Part shown: positions 14,941 through 25,391 of the stretch, one piece after another
Layout of the letters: each line of letters starts with the position of its first letter
How positions within the stretch are numbered: the first letter of the stretch is position 1
Origin: Halieaceae bacterium
Lineage (GTDB): Bacteria; Pseudomonadota; Gammaproteobacteria; Pseudomonadales; Halieaceae
Direction of reading: 5' to 3'
Length of the DNA stretch: 25,391 nucleotides
NCBI GenBank assembly: GCA_003331685.1
Contig: QOPK01000011.1
Span: 1 to 25,391 of the forward strand
Program-made: the position numbers and the translations under genes
The notes under the pieces: generated by a model
Seen by the model: only the letters and a program-made list of their open reading frames with translations
What the model was told of the DNA's origin: nothing
Databases searched by the model: none

Positions 14941-17067
14941 TTGTTTTTACTGAGCATGCAACGGCTTTGCCAAGCAATGGCCCTTGCGCTGGCGGTCATT
15001 CCTGCATCAGCGAGCGCGCTATCTCCGACGAGCACCCAAGGGGACACCCTGAAGGAGCTTATCGACGTGATTGAAGAGCGTCACTACGCTAGTCGACGCT
15101 ACGACGACGCGCTATCGGCACAGCATTTCGTCGCCTACCTCGACGCGCTGGACCCACAGCGCATGTTTTTTGACGCGGCGGATATCACCGAGTTCTCCTC
15201 GTGGAAACTCGAGTTGGACAACGTTGGTCGGCGGGGGAACTTGGACCCCGCGTTTAACATTTTCAACCGCTACCACGAAAAGCTGAAGCGCAGGCTTGAA
15301 AGCACCCTCGCCACGTTGCCGCAAACCCTAGGGGGTTTTGATTACGAGCTCGAAGAGTATCTTGTCATCGATCACTCAACCATGCCTTGGGCCCCCGATA
15401 GAGAAGAACTCGACGAGCGCTGGCGAAAACGGCTCAAAAATCAGGCGCTGAGTCTCTTATTGGCCGACAAACCTGCCGAGGAGATTCCCGCTACGCTAGA
15501 GCGCCGTTATCAAAATCAGCTGAACCGGCTCGATCAGTACAACGCGCAGGACGTGTTCCAAATCTATGCCAATACGCTTGCCGAGCAGTACGATCCGCAC
15601 ACGAACTACTTCTCCCCGCGCCGTGCTGAAAACTTCGACATCAACATGAGTTTATCGTTCGAGGGCATCGGCGCGATGCTGCAGATCGACGACGAGTACG
15701 CCAAAGTCAGTCGCCTCATCCCCGCGGGACCGGCCGATAAACAGGGCGAACTCCGTCCCTCGGATTTGATCATTGGAGTAGGCCAGGGGGAGTCAGGTCC
15801 GATCGAAGATGTCGTAGGCTGGCGACTTGACGAGGTAGTGGATTTGATTCGAGGCCCTAGAGATACGGTGGTCAGGCTCGAAGTCATCCCCGGCAAGGGC
15901 AAGACAGACCAGCGCCATGTGGTTCCGATAAGGCGCAATGAGGTCAAACTTGAGGAACAAGCCGCACAAAAGGAGATCATCGAATTCACCGATGAGGCGG
16001 ACCAAAAGCACCGCATAGGCGTAATAGATGTCCCGGCTTTTTATATCGATTTCGACGCCTATCGTCGTGGGGACAAGAACTATAGATCTACCACGCGCGA
16101 TGTCCAGAGACTGATTGCGGAGTTGATGGCTGAGGATGTTGAGGGGCTGGTGATTGACCTCCGGGATAACGGTGGCGGCTCCCTGCAGGAGGCGAATCAA
16201 CTGACGGGGCTCTTTATTGAATACGGACCCACGGTACAGATCCGCTCGGCTGAAAGCCGCGTGTGGCGCGACGGCAAGCGTCGTCGATCAAACTATTACG
16301 AGGGCCCACTGGCTGTCATGATCAACCGCCTCAGCGCCTCGGCATCAGAAATTTTTGCCGGTGCCATTCAAGATTACGGGCGCGGTATCGTGGTCGGAGA
16401 GCAGTCCTTTGGTAAAGGAACCGTTCAGTCTCTGGTGCCCCTCCAAGAGGGCCAGCTTAAGATTACCGAGAGCAAGTTTTACCGGATCTCTGGAGATAGC
16501 ACGCAGCATCGAGGGGTGGTCCCTGACATTATCTACCCGTCGCTCTTCGATCCCGAAGAGATCGGCGAAAGCGCGCTCGATAATGCGCTGGCTTGGGATC
16601 AGATCGCGCCGGCCCGATTCAATCGCTATCACGACTATGGCGCGATCATGCCGATGCTAACGACCCTTCACGAGAAGCGCGCAGCCAATGATCCCGACTA
16701 TCTATACCTGCAGGATCGGGTTGCCATCGCTCAGGAAGCGCGCTCCATCACCGCCCTCCCTTTGCAGGAAACCGGCAGGCTAGCCATGAGAGACGAGCAG
16801 GAATCCAAGGCGCTGGTCATTGAAAACAAGCGACGCGTTGCTAAGGGACAAGAGCCCCTCGAGAATCTGGCCGACGAGGAGCAGGATGCGCAAGGTATTG
16901 ACGTCGATAGCGAGTCAGCCACCCCATCACCAGAGGATGCTGACGAGACGAGAACGGACGCTAACCCCGGGGACTCCGAGGATGTCTTGCTGATGGAGAC
17001 CGGCCGAATTCTTGTCGATGCGATCACACTGCGCCCCAACACTAGCGTCGCTGGGTGGGCGCAGTAA
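14941..17067 (+). CDS. prc: Carboxy-terminal (tail-specific) processing protease Prc
   Basis: About 708 aa (E. coli Prc is 682 aa). A periplasmic S41 protease that degrades tagged or misfolded proteins and trims envelope proteins such as PBP3. The start is probably TTG 14941, with AAAGGAG (14925-14931) 9 nt upstream; residues 1-27 (MFLLSMQRLCQAMALALAVIPASASA) are a signal peptide. An N-terminal helical region (30-230) precedes a PDZ domain (about 232-335, SFEGIGAMLQ...LRPSDLIIGVG) and the catalytic domain. S467 in RLSASASEIFAGAIQDYGR and K492 in SFGKGTVQ are the expected Ser-Lys dyad; GLVIDLRDNGGGSL is also conserved. An acidic stretch near the C-terminus (about 645-682) is variable. It follows the barrel gene by 57 nt. 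Confidence 0.96.
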   Translation: MFLLSMQRLCQAMALALAVIPASASALSPTSTQGDTLKELIDVIEERHYASRRYDDALSAQHFVAYLDALDPQRMFFDAADITEFSSWKLELDNVGRRGNLDPAFNIFNRYHEKLKRRLESTLATLPQTLGGFDYELEEYLVIDHSTMPWAPDREELDERWRKRLKNQALSLLLADKPAEEIPATLERRYQNQLNRLDQYNAQDVFQIYANTLAEQYDPHTNYFSPRRAENFDINMSLSFEGIGAMLQIDDEYAKVSRLIPAGPADKQGELRPSDLIIGVGQGESGPIEDVVGWRLDEVVDLIRGPRDTVVRLEVIPGKGKTDQRHVVPIRRNEVKLEEQAAQKEIIEFTDEADQKHRIGVIDVPAFYIDFDAYRRGDKNYRSTTRDVQRLIAELMAEDVEGLVIDLRDNGGGSLQEANQLTGLFIEYGPTVQIRSAESRVWRDGKRRRSNYYEGPLAVMINRLSASASEIFAGAIQDYGRGIVVGEQSFGKGTVQSLVPLQEGQLKITESKFYRISGDSTQHRGVVPDIIYPSLFDPEEIGESALDNALAWDQIAPARFNRYHDYGAIMPMLTTLHEKRAANDPDYLYLQDRVAIAQEARSITALPLQETGRLAMRDEQESKALVIENKRRVAKGQEPLENLADEEQDAQGIDVDSESATPSPEDADETRTDANPGDSEDVLLMETGRILVDAITLRPNTSVAGWAQ

Positions 17068-17086
17068 ACAATGCACTTGAGAAACC

Positions 17087-18418
<1,332 letters not shown>

Positions 18419-18464
18419 TTACCGCGAAAAGAGGTCGCACTGGCGCGCGAAAGTGCCTGCACGC

Positions 18465-18830
18465 TTACCCCAGCGTCCTTATTAGCCCAATTCCCAGACT
18501 GGCACCCACTACACAGCTCAGCACACTCAGCGCGACGTACCAAATGGCTGTTTGCCACGCACCTTGCTCAAACAGCAAAAATGCCTCCAGAGAGAATGCT
18601 GAAAAGGTGGTGAACCCCCCCAATACTCCGGTGATCAAAAAGGCTCCCCATAGCGGCGGCGCATCTGCTCTGTCGAGTGCGGCCCAAATTAAGCCAACCG
18701 CCACTGATCCGATGACGTTGGCAGCAAAGGTTTGCCAGGGAAAACCTGCCCCGGTTGTGAGTGTCGCTGCTATGCCTGCCCTTCCCATAGCTCCCACAGC
18801 ACCACCCAGCGCGACCGCAAGCCAATACAT
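18465..18830 (-). CDS. crcB: Fluoride ion channel CrcB/Fluc
   Basis: About 121 aa with four hydrophobic segments. Fluc channels are dual-topology dimers that let fluoride leave the cytoplasm. The signature GGFTTFSAFSLE lies at about 84-95, with the Phe and Ser/Thr residues that line the pore, and GGAVGAMGRAGI near the N-terminus matches the conserved G-x-x-G-x-x-x-R turn. Two starts are possible: GTG 18839, overlapping the rarA stop as GTGA, or ATG 18830, where GGGGGTGA serves as ribosome site and the N-terminus MYWLAVALGGA aligns with family members. I prefer ATG 18830. No fluoride riboswitch is seen; expression probably follows the upstream operon. Confidence 0.94.
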   Translation of the reverse strand: MYWLAVALGGAVGAMGRAGIAATLTTGAGFPWQTFAANVIGSVAVGLIWAALDRADAPPLWGAFLITGVLGGFTTFSAFSLEAFLLFEQGAWQTAIWYVALSVLSCVVGASLGIGLIRTLG

Positions 18831-18835
18831 CGCTG

Positions 18836-20167
18836 TCACCCCCCTCTCCCCCGTTGCGCCTGCCGATTCATTGCGCGCAGCCGATCGAGCTTTTCCTTGA
18901 TAGCACCCTCCAAGCCTCTGTCTGTCGGCTCGTATAACTGTGCTGGTGCAATATCATCTGGAAAATACTGAGCACCCGGAGCAAAAGCGCCGGGCTCGTC
19001 GTGCGCGTATCGATATCCCTCACCGTACCCCTCGTCCTTTAATAACGCTGTCGGCGCATTCCGCAGTGTCATGGGCACTTCTGCGGACCCGGACTCCCTC
19101 GCCAGCGCGGTCGCCGCATTAAACGCCGTGTAAACGGCGTTACTCTTTGCCGCACAGGCGAGGTAGACCAAGGCCTCGGCGATGGCTAGCTCCCCCTCGG
19201 GGCTACCCAGCCGCTCTTGCACCGCGGTAGCATCCAGCGCCAATTGCAGCGCTCGCGGATCGGCCAGACCGATGTCCTCTGACGCCATGCGGATGCAGCG
19301 GCGGGCGATGTAGAGCGGATCGCAGCCACCGTCCAGCATTCGCGCGTACCAATACAGCGAGGCATCCGGATCTGAGCCCCTCACCGACTTGTGCAAAGCA
19401 CTGATCTGCTCGTAGAAGACATCCCCACCCTTGTCGAAACGTCGTGCCCCTGTCGATCTCAAGTCTGCTAGCAACGTCTCATCGAGAGCCGTCTGCGCCG
19501 CATTACCGTCGGCGAGATTAATCGCCAGCTCGATGAGGTTGAGAGCCTGTCGCACATCACCGTCAGCCAACGCCGCCACGCCCTCACAAAATGCCTGACT
19601 GGCCGCTACTTGCGGGTAACACCGCTCTATAGTGCGGCTCACCAATCCAGACATCACAGTTGCCGAAACCGATTTCAGCCGATAGACACGTAGCCGTGAC
19701 AACAACGCCGTGTTGACTTCGAAGGACGGGTTTTCCGTCGTCGCGCCGATGAAGCAGATCGTGCCGTCTTCAATGTGGGGTAAAAAAGCGTCCTGCTGAC
19801 TTTTATTAAACCGATGCACTTCATCGACAAAAAGCACTGTGCGACGGCCCCGAGCCGCCGCCTCGCGTGCCTGATCAATCGCCCTTCGGATATCTTTCAC
19901 CCCCGAAAAAACCGCTGATAATTGCAGGAACAGCGCATCGCTATAGACCGACACCAATCGCGCAAGAGTGGTTTTGCCAACACCTGGTGGGCCCCAAAGA
20001 ATGAATGAATGCAGTGTGTTCGATTCGATAGCGCGGCGCAGCGGCTGGCCCGCACCCAACAAATGAGTTTGCCCGATGATCTCGTCTAGTGACTGAGGGC
20101 GCATCCGAGCCGCCAGTGGCTCTAGGTTCTCGGAGGCTCTAGCGAACAGATCGGGCTCGACGCTCAT
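18836..20167 (-). CDS. rarA: Replication-associated recombination protein A (RarA/MgsA AAA+ ATPase)
   Basis: 443 aa (E. coli RarA is 447 aa). A clamp-loader-like AAA+ ATPase that acts at stalled replication forks with SSB. After the conserved LAARMRPQSLDEIIGQTHLLG come Walker A GPPGVGKTT, Walker B VLFVDEVHRFNKSQQD and sensor 1 GATTENPSFEVNTALLSRLRVY. The tetramerisation part carries DALYWYARMLDGG-like DPDASLYWYARMLDGGCDPLYIARRCIRMASEDIGLADP. ATG 20167 is chosen because GGAG lies 6 nt upstream; an in-frame TTG at 20182 would abut lolA. Its stop overlaps the possible GTG start of crcB. Confidence 0.97.
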   Translation of the reverse strand: MSVEPDLFARASENLEPLAARMRPQSLDEIIGQTHLLGAGQPLRRAIESNTLHSFILWGPPGVGKTTLARLVSVYSDALFLQLSAVFSGVKDIRRAIDQAREAAARGRRTVLFVDEVHRFNKSQQDAFLPHIEDGTICFIGATTENPSFEVNTALLSRLRVYRLKSVSATVMSGLVSRTIERCYPQVAASQAFCEGVAALADGDVRQALNLIELAINLADGNAAQTALDETLLADLRSTGARRFDKGGDVFYEQISALHKSVRGSDPDASLYWYARMLDGGCDPLYIARRCIRMASEDIGLADPRALQLALDATAVQERLGSPEGELAIAEALVYLACAAKSNAVYTAFNAATALARESGSAEVPMTLRNAPTALLKDEGYGEGYRYAHDEPGAFAPGAQYFPDDIAPAQLYEPTDRGLEGAIKEKLDRLRAMNRQAQRGRGG

Positions 20168-20182
20168 GGTCCGCTCCGGCAA

Positions 20183-20749
20183 TCAGAATGCCGTGGGAGG
20201 CACGATAAAATCGGCCACCTGAGGCGCGCTGCCGACGTTCTCGCGAAGCTCGACTTGCATTATTTGCCCTCCCTGATCTTCCGCATCCAGTCGCCACACA
20301 GTCTCGGCAATTTGTTCGATGTGTAGGCGCTGGAACGGGGATTGAGAGTCCGTGGAAATGAGTATAGCGGCGTGACCAGACAGCGAAATATCAAACGCCG
20401 AATCCAGTGCGGCCCTCGAAGCTAATAGCCACTGGAAAGGACTGCTTGCCGTCTCAGACATCGGTCGCTCGACAACGACCTCAAGATCCCAGTCGATCTG
20501 GGTCAGTGTCTCCCCGTCAGCAACCAGTAACTGGCTGTCGGGTGTCAGAATTTCCCAGCGGAGGAAATGAGGACGCAGTATCCCAAAACTACCACTGCTT
20601 TGCTCCAGCACCTCGCCCTCGGGGCTGATAATTTCCTGTGTAAAGAGACCCGCCATCCCTTTGCGCTCTGCCAGGGTATCCAACACATCGGCCCTTAATG
20701 CGGCAGACAGCAGCGCGGCATAACATCCCAGAATAACCCTCCAGCGCAC
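20183..20749 (-). CDS. lolA: Outer-membrane lipoprotein carrier protein LolA
   Basis: 188 aa, slightly shorter than E. coli LolA (about 203 aa with signal). A periplasmic chaperone that carries lipoproteins from LolCDE to LolB. Residues 1-20 (MRWRVILGCYAALLSAALRA) are a signal peptide. The mature half-barrel shows the usual F-T-Q (GLFTQEIISPEG), the SSGSFGILRPHFLRWEILTP block (membrane-facing R and W residues) and VADGETLTQIDWDLEVVV. The C-terminus ends DFIVPPTAF. The start is GTG 20749 with GGAGG 5 nt upstream, formed by the last ftsK codons; ftsK's stop immediately precedes it, so the two are coupled. Confidence 0.95.
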   Translation of the reverse strand: MRWRVILGCYAALLSAALRADVLDTLAERKGMAGLFTQEIISPEGEVLEQSSGSFGILRPHFLRWEILTPDSQLLVADGETLTQIDWDLEVVVERPMSETASSPFQWLLASRAALDSAFDISLSGHAAILISTDSQSPFQRLHIEQIAETVWRLDAEDQGGQIMQVELRENVGSAPQVADFIVPPTAF

Positions 20750-23095
20750 TTATTCCTCCGGGGGCGCAGGTGCGAGTACTTCGCGCTGGCCATTGGTGCC
20801 CATTTCGGAGACCACGCCGGCGGATTCCATGGTCTCAATCAGTCGCGCGGCGCGGTTATAACCGATTCGCAGCTTGCGCTGCACGGAAGAAATAGAAGCG
20901 CGGCGGCTGCGACACACGTAATCGACTGCCTCGTCATACAGCGCGTCGGACTCGGGGTCCTCATCATCAGAGGCCGCCGACTGAATCTCATGCGCCGTGA
21001 CTGGCGTCTGGCCGCCTTCATCTAGTAACCCGTCCAGATACTGCGGATCACCTCGTCGCTTCCAATCAGCGACCACCCGGTGCACTTCATCATCAGAACA
21101 AAATGCGCCGTGCACACGGACCGGCACACTGGAGCCCGCCGGCAAGTACAGCATGTCACCATACCCCAGGAGCTGGTCGGCACCGCCTTGATCCAGAATC
21201 GTCCGGGAATCAACCCGCGAGCTAACTGAGAAGGCAATCCGCGCGGGAATATTGGCCTTAATGAGCCCCGTAATAACGTCAACTGACGGACGCTGCGTAG
21301 CCAAAATCAAGTGAATGCCCGCGGCGCGGGCCTTTTGAGCAATGCGGGCAATCAATTCCTCCACCTTCTTGCCCACAATCATCATCATGTCGGCGAATTC
21401 GTCGATCACCACGACAATGCTGGGCAATTTTTCGAGCGTGGGGTGCTCTTGCTCTTCTTCTGTGAGTTCCAACACCGGGTCGGGTTTCCACATCGGGTCG
21501 AGCAGCGGCGTTCCGGCTTTCTCAGCGTCCAGCACCTTACGGTTGTAACCCTGCAGATTGCGCACACCGAGGAGCGACATCAGCTTATAGCGTCGCTCCA
21601 TTTCCGCAACGCACCAGCGCAGGCCATTTGCGGCGTCCTTCATGTCGGTGATCACTGGCGTCAGGAGGTGTGGAATGCCGTCATAAACCGACAATTCAAG
21701 CATCTTGGGGTCCACCAAAATCATCCGTACGTCTGCGGGCGTTGCCTTGTACAGCAAGCTAACAAGCATGCAATTCACGCCTACAGATTTGCCTGAGCCT
21801 GTGGTGCCTGCCACCAAAAGGTGAGGCATTTTTCCCAAGTCAGCGACAACCGGCGCGCCGGCAATGTCGTGACCCAATGCCAGCGTAAGCATGGACTTTG
21901 AGTCTTCGAAAGTTGAAGAGGCCAGCACCTCCTTGAAGTTGACCGTTTGTCGATCCGCATTGGGAATCTCGATCCCAACCACGCTTTTTCCGGGAATCAC
22001 CTCCACAACCCTGACAGAAATTACAGCAAGAGAGCGCGCTAAGTCTTTGGCTAAATTTGATATTCTGGAAACTTTTACGCCAGCCGCGGGCTGTATCTCA
22101 AACCGGGTGACCACGGGGCCCGGGTACACCGCGACCACCTCAGCCACCACTCCAAAATCTTTCAATTTAAGCTCAAGTAGCCGCGAGAGCGACTCGAGCT
22201 CATCTGCGGAATAACCGCGCTGACCCAAGTCTGACTGGGCATCAAGCAGATCGAGCGGCGGCACCTCGCCCGACACCGGAATGTCAAATAGCGGCTTTTG
22301 TTTTTCGCGCTCGACTTTGGCACTCGGTGCCGGTGTCTCTTTAGGCGGCTTGATCTTGGGTGGCGCTCGCTTCTTCTCTTTGGCTACATGCTGCTCTATC
22401 TGGACTTTGCGCTCCTCGAGTTGCTTCTCCCGGGCCCGCCGATCCTGCATGCGATCGAGCCAGGCAAGGGCCTCCCGGTAGGCATAGCGCGCGCCCGCAA
22501 TCACCTTAAGCCCCAGCCAATCAATGACGCGTAGCCAGCTAATATCGGCAAAAACCGTCAGACCGAGAAGGAAAAGCGTGGCCAACACAAGACGCGCGCC
22601 AACCGGATTGAACGCCTGATCGAAGCCCGCCCCAATTGTTGCACCGAGAATACCCCCTGCACCCTGTGGCAAATTCGAGCCCCCGGCATCATTGAGCGCG
22701 CGCAGGGCCGTTGCGGCAATGATCAGCAGCAACAGGCCTAGTGAGCGAAAACCCAATACCTGCCAGTCAATCGGTTGGCGGTCGTCGTCTGCAAGCAGTA
22801 GTGAGACAGCCCGGTAAGCGAGCAGAATAGGCACCAGAAAGGCGGCAGAACCAATCAGCGAGAAGAAAATGTCGGCAAGGAAAGCGCCCGTGATGCCGCC
22901 AAGATTGCTGACAGCGCCCCCGGTCCCGCTCGCAGACCAGCCCGGATCGCTATCGCTGTAGGTAAGCAGTGCCATGAGCACAAAGAGACAGGCCGCACCA
23001 ACGCCAATGAAGAGCACGTCCCGCAACCTGCGCCGCCCGAACGTCTGCCGCTCGTTCTCTAACTTCGCTGCTGCCGTTTTGCCTCTGCCCGCCAC
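20750..23095 (-). CDS. ftsK: DNA translocase FtsK
   Basis: 781 aa: a short-linker FtsK (E. coli's is 1329 aa, most of the difference being its linker). It anchors at the divisome and pumps chromosome ends to activate XerCD at dif. Residues about 26-190 hold four hydrophobic segments; a basic, charged linker follows (215-270). The motor has Walker [10 protein letters not shown] (429-437) and Walker B VVVIDE (561-566), plus [22 protein letters not shown] (601-622). The C-terminal gamma winged-helix (about 715-775, [37 protein letters not shown]) reads KOPS. The GTG start at 23095 is inferred; AGGA lies very close. It heads the minus-strand operon and is divergent from trxB. Confidence 0.97.
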   Translation of the reverse strand: MAGRGKTAAAKLENERQTFGRRRLRDVLFIGVGAACLFVLMALLTYSDSDPGWSASGTGGAVSNLGGITGAFLADIFFSLIGSAAFLVPILLAYRAVSLLLADDDRQPIDWQVLGFRSLGLLLLIIAATALRALNDAGGSNLPQGAGGILGATIGAGFDQAFNPVGARLVLATLFLLGLTVFADISWLRVIDWLGLKVIAGARYAYREALAWLDRMQDRRAREKQLEERKVQIEQHVAKEKKRAPPKIKPPKETPAPSAKVEREKQKPLFDIPVSGEVPPLDLLDAQSDLGQRGYSADELESLSRLLELKLKDFGVVAEVVAVYPGPVVTRFEIQPAAGVKVSRISNLAKDLARSLAVISVRVVEVIPGKSVVGIEIPNADRQTVNFKEVLASSTFEDSKSMLTLALGHDIAGAPVVADLGKMPHLLVAGTTGSGKSVGVNCMLVSLLYKATPADVRMILVDPKMLELSVYDGIPHLLTPVITDMKDAANGLRWCVAEMERRYKLMSLLGVRNLQGYNRKVLDAEKAGTPLLDPMWKPDPVLELTEEEQEHPTLEKLPSIVVVIDEFADMMMIVGKKVEELIARIAQKARAAGIHLILATQRPSVDVITGLIKANIPARIAFSVSSRVDSRTILDQGGADQLLGYGDMLYLPAGSSVPVRVHGAFCSDDEVHRVVADWKRRGDPQYLDGLLDEGGQTPVTAHEIQSAASDDEDPESDALYDEAVDYVCRSRRASISSVQRKLRIGYNRAARLIETMESAGVVSEMGTNGQREVLAPAPPEE

Positions 23096-23254
23096 GATCC
23101 TGCAACCACCGCTGGAAATCCCTATGCTAGCACAGCACCCACCGGTGCATGAGTCGATATAAACTCGAAAATTCAGGTGCTTATCCCCATTGTCAGCACG
23201 GGTTCGGTCGACTTGGTATCGGTCTCACTGGTCTCCAGCGGGGACCTGCGCTAA

Positions 23255-24268
<1,014 letters not shown>

Positions 24269-24270
24269 CG

Positions 24271-25020
24271 TTGCATAACCCCTTTCCGCCGACCTCTCGG
24301 GCGCTAGATGAGCCAAACGGTCTCTTGGCCGTGGGTGGGGATCTCGACCCCAGCACGCTATTGTGTGCCTACGCACAGGGTATCTTCCCCTGGTTCGAAT
24401 CTGATCAAGAGATCCTGTGGTGGTCTCCTGATCCCCGGCTGACGCTCAGATCCGACGAAATACACATCAGCCGGTCGCTAAGAAAATCGATCCGCCAGTG
24501 CGGTTGGCGACTGCAATATGACACCGCCTTCGCAGATGTCATGAGTCACTGCGCCCACGCCGATCGCAAACAACCCGAGCCTGGCACCTGGATAACGCCG
24601 GACATGCGCGCTGCCTATTGCACCCTGCATGGCCTCGGCGTCGCCCACTCCGTGGAAGTCTATGACGACAACACCTTGATTGGCGGCTTATACGGCATTC
24701 TGCTGGGAAAAATGTTCTTCGGAGAGTCTATGTTCTCTCTGAAGTCCAACGCCTCGAAGATGGCCTTTGTGGGGCTATGCAAGCTGTGTCGGGATCATGG
24801 CATCGGCGTCATCGACTGCCAGGTCCACAACGAACACCTCGTTTCGCTAGGGGCACAAACAATGGCGCGTAAAGACTTTGAAAATCACCTGCGGGACGTT
24901 ATAAAGAAGCCCATGACAGACGTATTCGCCAATCCGCTGTGCCTACTCCCGAGAGAGCCGCTGCCGCTGGAACAAAGGCTCGGCATCCAACTCGTTGAGA
25001 CAGTGGCTGAATTGCTATGA
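24271..25020 (+). CDS. aat: Leucyl/phenylalanyl-tRNA-protein transferase
   Basis: 249 aa. It adds Leu or Phe to proteins with N-terminal Arg or Lys, making them ClpS-ClpAP substrates. The family pattern is clear: EPNGLLAVGGDLDPSTLLCAYAQGIFPWF, ILWWSPDPR, DRKQPEPGTWITPDMRAAYCTLHGLGVAHSVEVYD, GGLYGILLGKMFFGESMFS and the acid-rich C2H-like VIDCQVHNEHLVSLGAQ. The only plausible start in this frame is TTG 24271; an in-frame stop lies at 24256-24258, so the N-terminus is about ten residues shorter than many homologues. Its TGA overlaps the bpt ATG as ATGA. Confidence 0.95.
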   Translation: MHNPFPPTSRALDEPNGLLAVGGDLDPSTLLCAYAQGIFPWFESDQEILWWSPDPRLTLRSDEIHISRSLRKSIRQCGWRLQYDTAFADVMSHCAHADRKQPEPGTWITPDMRAAYCTLHGLGVAHSVEVYDDNTLIGGLYGILLGKMFFGESMFSLKSNASKMAFVGLCKLCRDHGIGVIDCQVHNEHLVSLGAQTMARKDFENHLRDVIKKPMTDVFANPLCLLPREPLPLEQRLGIQLVETVAELL

Positions 25021-25391
25021 CCGCATCGTTACGAGAGATCAAGGTCTACACGACCTTCCCCCACCGGTGCTCTTACCTAGAGGGGGAAGAGGCGACCACG
25101 CTGTTTGTTGATCCAAGACAAAAGCTGAGTCAGGAACTCTATACCCAGCTCTCTTTGCTGGGTTTCCGTCGCAGTGGCGATCATGTCTACAGACCACACT
25201 GTGCCCGATGCAGTGCCTGCATTGCCTCGCGCGTGCGGGTAGCCGAATTTGAACCCAGCCGCACGCAGAGGAGAGTCACTCGCCGCAACGCAGACCTGCG
25301 GCTTGAGCAGTCGGAATCGATTCTCGACGATGAGGCTTATAACCTTTACCGCTACTACATTGAGTCGCGCCATGCCGATGGCGATATGTAC
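25017..25391 (+). CDS. bpt: Aspartate/glutamate leucyltransferase (ATE-type arginyltransferase homologue), N-terminal part
   Basis: 125 codons are in the window and the frame stays open to the edge, so the gene is cut by the window. The protein adds Leu to N-terminal Asp or Glu, complementing aat in the bacterial N-end rule. The N-terminal ATE domain is complete in pattern: FPHRCSYLEGEEATTLFVDP (about 14-33), GFRRSGDHVYRPHC-A-R-C-S-A-C (about 47-66, with the conserved Cys pair), SRTQRRVTRRNADL (about 80-93) and ESRHADGDMY at the cut. The start ATG overlaps the aat stop (ATGA), and the trxB-aat-bpt order matches Pseudomonas, where infA and clpA come next. Confidence 0.93.
   Translation, partial: MTASLREIKVYTTFPHRCSYLEGEEATTLFVDPRQKLSQELYTQLSLLGFRRSGDHVYRPHCARCSACIASRVRVAEFEPSRTQRRVTRRNADLRLEQSESILDDEAYNLYRYYIESRHADGDMY

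Noticed and set aside
21311..21796. 161-codon plus-strand frame inside ftsK
   Set aside because: It lies opposite the conserved FtsK motor domain and its translation (many His, Asn and Gln) matches no family.

Overview
The window looks like chromosomal DNA from a free-living, probably marine, gammaproteobacterium. It is moderately GC-rich, with dense genes and short spacers. Two gene orders are classic for the class: gloB / methyltransferase-rnhA-dnaQ (as in E. coli gloB-yafS-rnhA-dnaQ), and ftsK-lolA-rarA-crcB-serS divergent from trxB-aat-bpt (as in Pseudomonas). A DUF4266-DUF3570-ApbE trio and a small cytochrome-c/fibronectin protein recall the marine OM60/NOR5 (Halieaceae-like) group. That placement is inference from gene content only.

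Layout. 1-2097: the first codons of gloB (minus strand), then a YafS-like methyltransferase, rnhA and dnaQ on the plus strand, overlapping end to end. 2099-3604: nhaB (Na+/H+ antiporter, minus) with a possible short coupled leader ORF. 3885-5758: nudC and sohB (plus). 5727-8435: a metallo-beta-lactamase-fold protein of the ETHE1/Blh persulfide dioxygenase type, followed by a SulP anion transporter (minus), probably one sulfur-related unit. 8436-11260 is the most accessory-looking part. It holds a solitary tyrosine recombinase whose predicted promoter sits on a 36-bp dyad, a structured 175-bp spacer, and a secreted c-type cytochrome/FnIII protein on the opposite strand. 11261-13599: DUF4266 lipoprotein, DUF3570 outer-membrane barrel and ApbE flavin transferase, tightly coupled. 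13705-17067: a D15/BamA-like barrel without POTRA domains, then the tail-specific protease prc. 17087-23095 (minus): ftsK-lolA-rarA-crcB-serS read as one run. 23309-25391 (plus): trxB, aat and the first 125 codons of bpt, running off the end.

How the genes work together. The flanks are housekeeping: RNA/DNA hybrid removal and proofreading, chromosome segregation, lipoprotein transport, replication-fork maintenance, thiol redox and N-end-rule tagging. The middle is envelope and redox biology. Its best lead is the DUF4266-DUF3570-ApbE trio. The DUF3570 barrel contains a D-Y-Q-T-G-A-S stretch that fits the acceptor pattern of ApbE flavinylation (D-x-x-[ST]-G-A-[ST]), so the barrel itself could be the flavinylated partner of the adjacent transferase. 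No rRNA, tRNA, CRISPR array or insertion sequence was seen, and no convincing intrinsic terminator was found; several convergent pairs abut or overlap.
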